Below, one piece after another: positions 41,276 to 44,209 of a stretch of DNA of 44,209 bases. Location of the stretch: contig CANLKN010000023.1 in NCBI GenBank assembly GCA_947491475.1, positions 1 to 44,209 on the forward strand. Direction: 5' to 3'. Every line of letters starts with the position of its first letter. The first letter of the stretch is position 1. The translations under genes were made by a program, and so were the position numbers. Source of the DNA: Akkermansiaceae bacterium. GTDB lineage: Bacteria > Verrucomicrobiota > Verrucomicrobiia > Verrucomicrobiales > Akkermansiaceae. The notes beneath the pieces are model-generated. The model made no database searches. It worked only from the letters and a program-made list of their open reading frames with translations, and had not been told where the DNA came from.

Positions 41276-42466
41276 TCAGATCTTCTTCGGCATGGCGGTC
41301 CATGCGCCCTTTTTCTTGCTGCTCTTGAGGCAGGTTTCGATGAAGGCAATGCCGGTCCAGCCGTCTTCGACGGTGGCGTATTTGCTGCCGTCGTTGTTGA
41401 ACTTCTTGCCGGCTTTCCATTTGCGGACATCGGCCTCGAAGCAGCGGTGGAGACGGCCGAATGCATCGTGGAATGCTTCTGGGTGGCCGGCGGGAATCGT
41501 CGGCTCGGCCATCAGGTCGGCGGGGACGTTTTTCGGCAGGAAGCCATCGCCTGGAGAGACCGCGCCGCGCCAGTAAACGCGGTCCGGTTGGTCCGGCAGG
41601 TGGATGGTGAGTTTTTCCGGATCTTCCTGTTTCCAGACAAGGGTGCCCTTGGTTCCGGCGATGACGATGCCCAGATCATTCTTGTGACCGATGCAGATTT
41701 GCGAAGCTCGGACGAGCGCCTTGCCGCCGTTGGAGAGCTTGCAGTAGATGGTGAAGTGGTCGTCGAGCATGCGGCCTTGGACGAAGGTTTCCATCTGTGC
41801 GGAGACCTCGGTGACATCGAGACCGGTGACGTAGCGGAGCTGCATCAGGGCGTGGGTGCCGATGTCACCGCCGCAACCGGAACCACCGGCGCGTTTGGGA
41901 TCGACGCGCCAGGCGGCCTGCTGCTGGCCGGTGGCCTCCAGCTTGGATGCGAGCCAGCCCTGGATGTAATAACTGTCCACCCAGCGGACTTCGCCGAGCA
42001 GCCCGCTTTGCACAATGTAGCGGCTGAGGCGGGTGGTCCAGTGGCCGAGGTAGGTGTGGGCCAGGGCGAAGGGCACGTTGAGCTTGCGCGAGGTTTTAAC
42101 CAGATCGGCGGCCTCCTTGAGATTGAGGCAGAGCGGTTTCTCGCAGAACACGGCGATGCCGGCCTTCATCGCCTTCATCGCGGGATCGTAGTGCACGAAA
42201 TTCGGTGTGACGATGAGGATGTAATCGAGCTTCTCATCGGCCGGCGCGGTCGCGTTGGCGGCGATCATTTCATCGTAGGAACCGTAGCCCTTGATTGGAT
42301 AGGGCCAGTTTTTCGCCTCTTCCATGGCGATCTTGGGGTCCGGGAAAAGTGCACCGGCGACGACGCGGCGGGTGCCGTCCATGTGGATGGCCTTCTGGTG
42401 GGGTTGAACGATGAAGGCTCCTTTGCCGCCTCCGACGAGACCGATGTTGAGAGGTTTGTTAGACAT
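41276..42466 (-). CDS. Gfo/Idh/MocA-family NAD(P)-dependent oxidoreductase
   Basis: The 396-residue protein starts MSNKPLNIGLVGGGKGAFIV with the glycine-rich dinucleotide-binding loop. LIVTPNFVHYDPAMKAMKAGIAVFCEKPLCLNLKEA carries the conserved EKP motif (Lys needed for catalysis). VDSYYIQGW, AWRVDPKRAGGSGCGGDIGTHALMQLRYVTG gives the D-x-G-x-H type active-site segment, and AGTKGTLVWKQEDPEKLTIH belongs to the C-terminal beta sheet. Members oxidise or reduce sugars and inositols; the exact substrate is unknown, though the sugar-processing genes at the left of the window make a sugar likely. No signal peptide. The gene lies 34 bases downstream of accA on the same strand. Confidence 0.92.
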   Translation of the reverse strand: MSNKPLNIGLVGGGKGAFIVQPHQKAIHMDGTRRVVAGALFPDPKIAMEEAKNWPYPIKGYGSYDEMIAANATAPADEKLDYILIVTPNFVHYDPAMKAMKAGIAVFCEKPLCLNLKEAADLVKTSRKLNVPFALAHTYLGHWTTRLSRYIVQSGLLGEVRWVDSYYIQGWLASKLEATGQQQAAWRVDPKRAGGSGCGGDIGTHALMQLRYVTGLDVTEVSAQMETFVQGRMLDDHFTIYCKLSNGGKALVRASQICIGHKNDLGIVIAGTKGTLVWKQEDPEKLTIHLPDQPDRVYWRGAVSPGDGFLPKNVPADLMAEPTIPAGHPEAFHDAFGRLHRCFEADVRKWKAGKKFNNDGSKYATVEDGWTGIAFIETCLKSSKKKGAWTAMPKKI

Positions 42467-42500
42467 GGGTGTGTTTTAGTTTTCAGGTTTGGAAGTAATG

Positions 42501-43457
42501 TCATTCTACGCCGGTCCACTGGCCGAAGTTGCGGAATTTCGCGTAGCGCTCCTCGAGAAGTCGCGGAGTAGGTTTGGCGGAAAGTTCGCCCAGATGGCGA
42601 AGAACCACCTCGCGGAAGGCATCGGCGGTGGCCTGGTGATCATGGTGGGCTCCGCCGGTAGGTTCCGCGATCACGTCATCAATGAGGTTGAGTTGCTTGA
42701 GGTCCGGGGCGACGAGCTTCATGGCCTCGGCGGCCTCGGGTGCGTGCTTGCGGTGTTTCCAAAGGATGGCCGCGCAGCCTTCCGGGCTGATGACCGAGTA
42801 GTAGGCGTTTTCAAGCATGATGACGCGGTCCGCCACGCCGATGCCAAGAGCGCCCCCGGATCCGCCCTCACCGAGAACCACGGCGATGACCGGCACTTTG
42901 AGCAGCATCATTTCGCGCAGGTTGTAGGCGATGGCCTCAGCGATGTTGCGCTCCTCCGCGCCAATGCCTGGAAAAGCGCCCGGGGTATCGATGAGGGTGA
43001 TAACTGGCAGGCCGAATTTTTCCGCGAGCTTCATCAGGCGCATCGCCTTGCGGTATCCCTCGGGGTGGGCACTGCCGAAATTGCGCTTGAGATTTTCCTT
43101 GGTGTCCCTGCCTTTCTGATGGCCGATGATCACCACGCGCTGGCCGCCGATACGGGCGAAGCCGCCGGGCATCGAGGCATCATCGCCGATGTGGCGGTCG
43201 CCATGCAACTCGCAGAAGTCGGTGAACGCGAGTGAGACGTAATCGAGCATGAATGGACGACTGGTATGGCGGGCGATCTGCACGCGCTGCCAAGGGGTGA
43301 GGTTTTCGTAAATTCCCGCCCGGGTTTCGGCGAGTTTGGCCTCCATCATGGAAATTTCATCGGACATGTCGATGTTTTGCGAACTCGACTTTGTCCTGAG
43401 TTTTTCGATTTCGCGTTCGAGCTCGGCGGCGGGTTTTTCGAATTCGAGGAGCTGCAT
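42501..43457 (-). CDS. accA: Acetyl-CoA carboxylase carboxyltransferase subunit alpha
   Basis: AccA and AccD transfer the carboxyl group from biotin to acetyl-CoA, making malonyl-CoA for fatty acid synthesis. The start at 43457 (MQLLEFEKPAAELEREIEKL) gives 318 residues, against 319 in E. coli. Family segments include LTPWQRVQIARHTSRPFMLDYVSLAFTDFCELHGDR, GQRVVIIGHQKGRDTKENLKRNFG, PEGYRKAMRLMKLAEKFGLPVITLIDTPGAFPGIGAEERNIAEAIA, and GEGGSGGALGIGVADRVIMLENAYYSVISPEGCAAILW. No accD is visible in the window. It may be co-transcribed with the downstream oxidoreductase. Confidence 0.97.
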   Translation of the reverse strand: MQLLEFEKPAAELEREIEKLRTKSSSQNIDMSDEISMMEAKLAETRAGIYENLTPWQRVQIARHTSRPFMLDYVSLAFTDFCELHGDRHIGDDASMPGGFARIGGQRVVIIGHQKGRDTKENLKRNFGSAHPEGYRKAMRLMKLAEKFGLPVITLIDTPGAFPGIGAEERNIAEAIAYNLREMMLLKVPVIAVVLGEGGSGGALGIGVADRVIMLENAYYSVISPEGCAAILWKHRKHAPEAAEAMKLVAPDLKQLNLIDDVIAEPTGGAHHDHQATADAFREVVLRHLGELSAKPTPRLLEERYAKFRNFGQWTGVE

Positions 43458-43576
43458 GGCAGGAGTTTCAGTATTCGACTGGCAGGATGCAAGAGGGGAA
43501 TCGCCTCGCCTCATGCTTCCACACGGCGCGGCATCCTTCGTATTTCAGGAAACGCTGGTCGCGCCCCAAATACAAA

Positions 43577-44209
43577 TCAATACTGGTAGTTCAGATAGAA
43601 ATTGAACTGCCCGCCTTTGTCGGCCTCATCATCCGGCGAGGAAACGGGGACCGCGTAGTCGAGGGCCAATGGCATCGGGCTGATCGGCAGTTTGAGGCGG
43701 ATACCTACGCCGATATCACTGTAAAGGTCACTTGGATCGGGATCCCAACTGTCTGCATTGACAAAACCGGTGTCGTAAAAGACAGCAGCGCGCACGGTTT
43801 CGATGATCGGGATGGTGTATTCCATTGTGATATAAGCGAGCGAATTGCCACCATAAACCTCTTCCGTGTAGCCGGTATCGCGCGGCCCAATATCGCGGAA
43901 CTCAAAACCGCGCAGCGTGCGGCCGCCACCGAGGAACATGCGTTCGAAGATCGGAACTTCGTCGCCGATGGCATCAACAAAGGCGAGCTCGCCATTGACT
44001 GAGAAAATCGAATCCCATTTCAAGTTCCAGTATTTCTGCCCTTGTGTGGAGAAGGTGATGGTTTCGACGTCTCCGCCGAGGCCGGCGTAAGTGAGACCGA
44101 GATCGACCTTGTGGCCGTTGCGCGGCATGATCGTGCTATCGCGGGTATCATAAACCCAGTTGACTCCAAAGGCACTGCGCAGGTAGTCGCCGCCGATCTC
44201 CTCTTCAGA
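43577..44209 (-). CDS. bamA: C-terminal beta-barrel of a BamA/Omp85-family outer-membrane protein (partial)
   Basis: The frame runs from the window edge to a stop at 43577 and encodes 210 residues. Its upstream end reads SEEEIGGDYLRSAFGVNWVYDTRDSTIMPRNGH, matching the Omp85 pattern with YDTRDS and PRNG. Later segments are the conserved beta-barrel lid loop LGGGRTLRGFEFRDIGPRD (VRGF/LRGF motif), YGGNSLAYITMEYTIPI, AAVFYDTGFVNAD and GVGIRLKLPISPMPLALDYAVPV, ending in an aromatic residue (FNFYLNYQY), the signal recognised by the Bam machinery. The POTRA domains lie outside the window. BamA versus TamA cannot be settled from this part alone; BamA is more likely. Confidence 0.88.
   Translation of the reverse strand, partial: SEEEIGGDYLRSAFGVNWVYDTRDSTIMPRNGHKVDLGLTYAGLGGDVETITFSTQGQKYWNLKWDSIFSVNGELAFVDAIGDEVPIFERMFLGGGRTLRGFEFRDIGPRDTGYTEEVYGGNSLAYITMEYTIPIIETVRAAVFYDTGFVNADSWDPDPSDLYSDIGVGIRLKLPISPMPLALDYAVPVSSPDDEADKGGQFNFYLNYQY

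Noticed and set aside
41135-42571. 478-codon open frame on the plus strand
   Set aside because: It lies exactly antisense to the oxidoreductase gene and has no recognisable motif; it reflects GC-rich codon bias in the opposite strand.

Overview
The window looks like chromosomal DNA of a Verrucomicrobium (Verrucomicrobiaceae/Luteolibacter-like). The lexA gene carries a perfect TGTTC-N4-GAACA operator, the motif I recall as described for Verrucomicrobia LexA. The DNA is GC-rich, genes mostly start without a Shine-Dalgarno sequence, secreted glycosidases are abundant, and intergenic DNA is full of 7-nt degenerate repeats and perfect hairpins. I see no rRNA, tRNA or CRISPR array.

Layout. 1-61: first codons of a leftward, probably IS4-type transposase at the window edge. 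157-5816: three rightward glycoside hydrolase-type genes (a secreted rhamnosidase-like multidomain protein and two five-bladed-propeller GH43/GH32-like proteins, the second fused to a membrane anchor). 5788-6941: two small membrane proteins. 7253-15923: housekeeping block with cysS, a truncated DUF4130 fragment, secA, a class I DAHP synthase, a beta-carbonic anhydrase, and leftward lexA and rlmN. 16070-24287: a membrane protein, a phosphohexomutase, a cytosolic GH78-like protein, a nitronate monooxygenase-family protein coupled to tlyA, and dapF. 24302-25893: a coupled pair of TPM-domain proteins.

26324-32051 is the most system-like region: a leftward cluster of a His/Cys-rich secreted protein, an HlyD adaptor, a LolD/MacB-type ATPase, two FtsX permeases and a Cys-containing lipoprotein. 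The ATPase, permeases and lipoprotein overlap by 4 bp or are a few bases apart. Between adaptor and ATPase lies a 17-copy heptanucleotide tandem repeat. I infer a tripartite export or membrane-remodelling machine, possibly for metal handling.

32674-40481 is an accessory island: three toxin-antitoxin pairs (DUF433/DUF5615, ParDE, HigBA-like), a 33-codon remnant possibly from a DNA-phosphorothioation methyltransferase, an orphan Vsr nuclease, an HNH endonuclease convergent with a PLD-helicase-DUF3427 protein, and an unknown conserved protein. The HigBA-like pair lies between two near-identical 59-bp direct repeats. 40482-41275 is non-coding and rich in palindromes. The right end returns to core functions: a Gfo/Idh/MocA oxidoreductase, accA, and the C-terminal barrel of a BamA/Omp85 protein running off the window.
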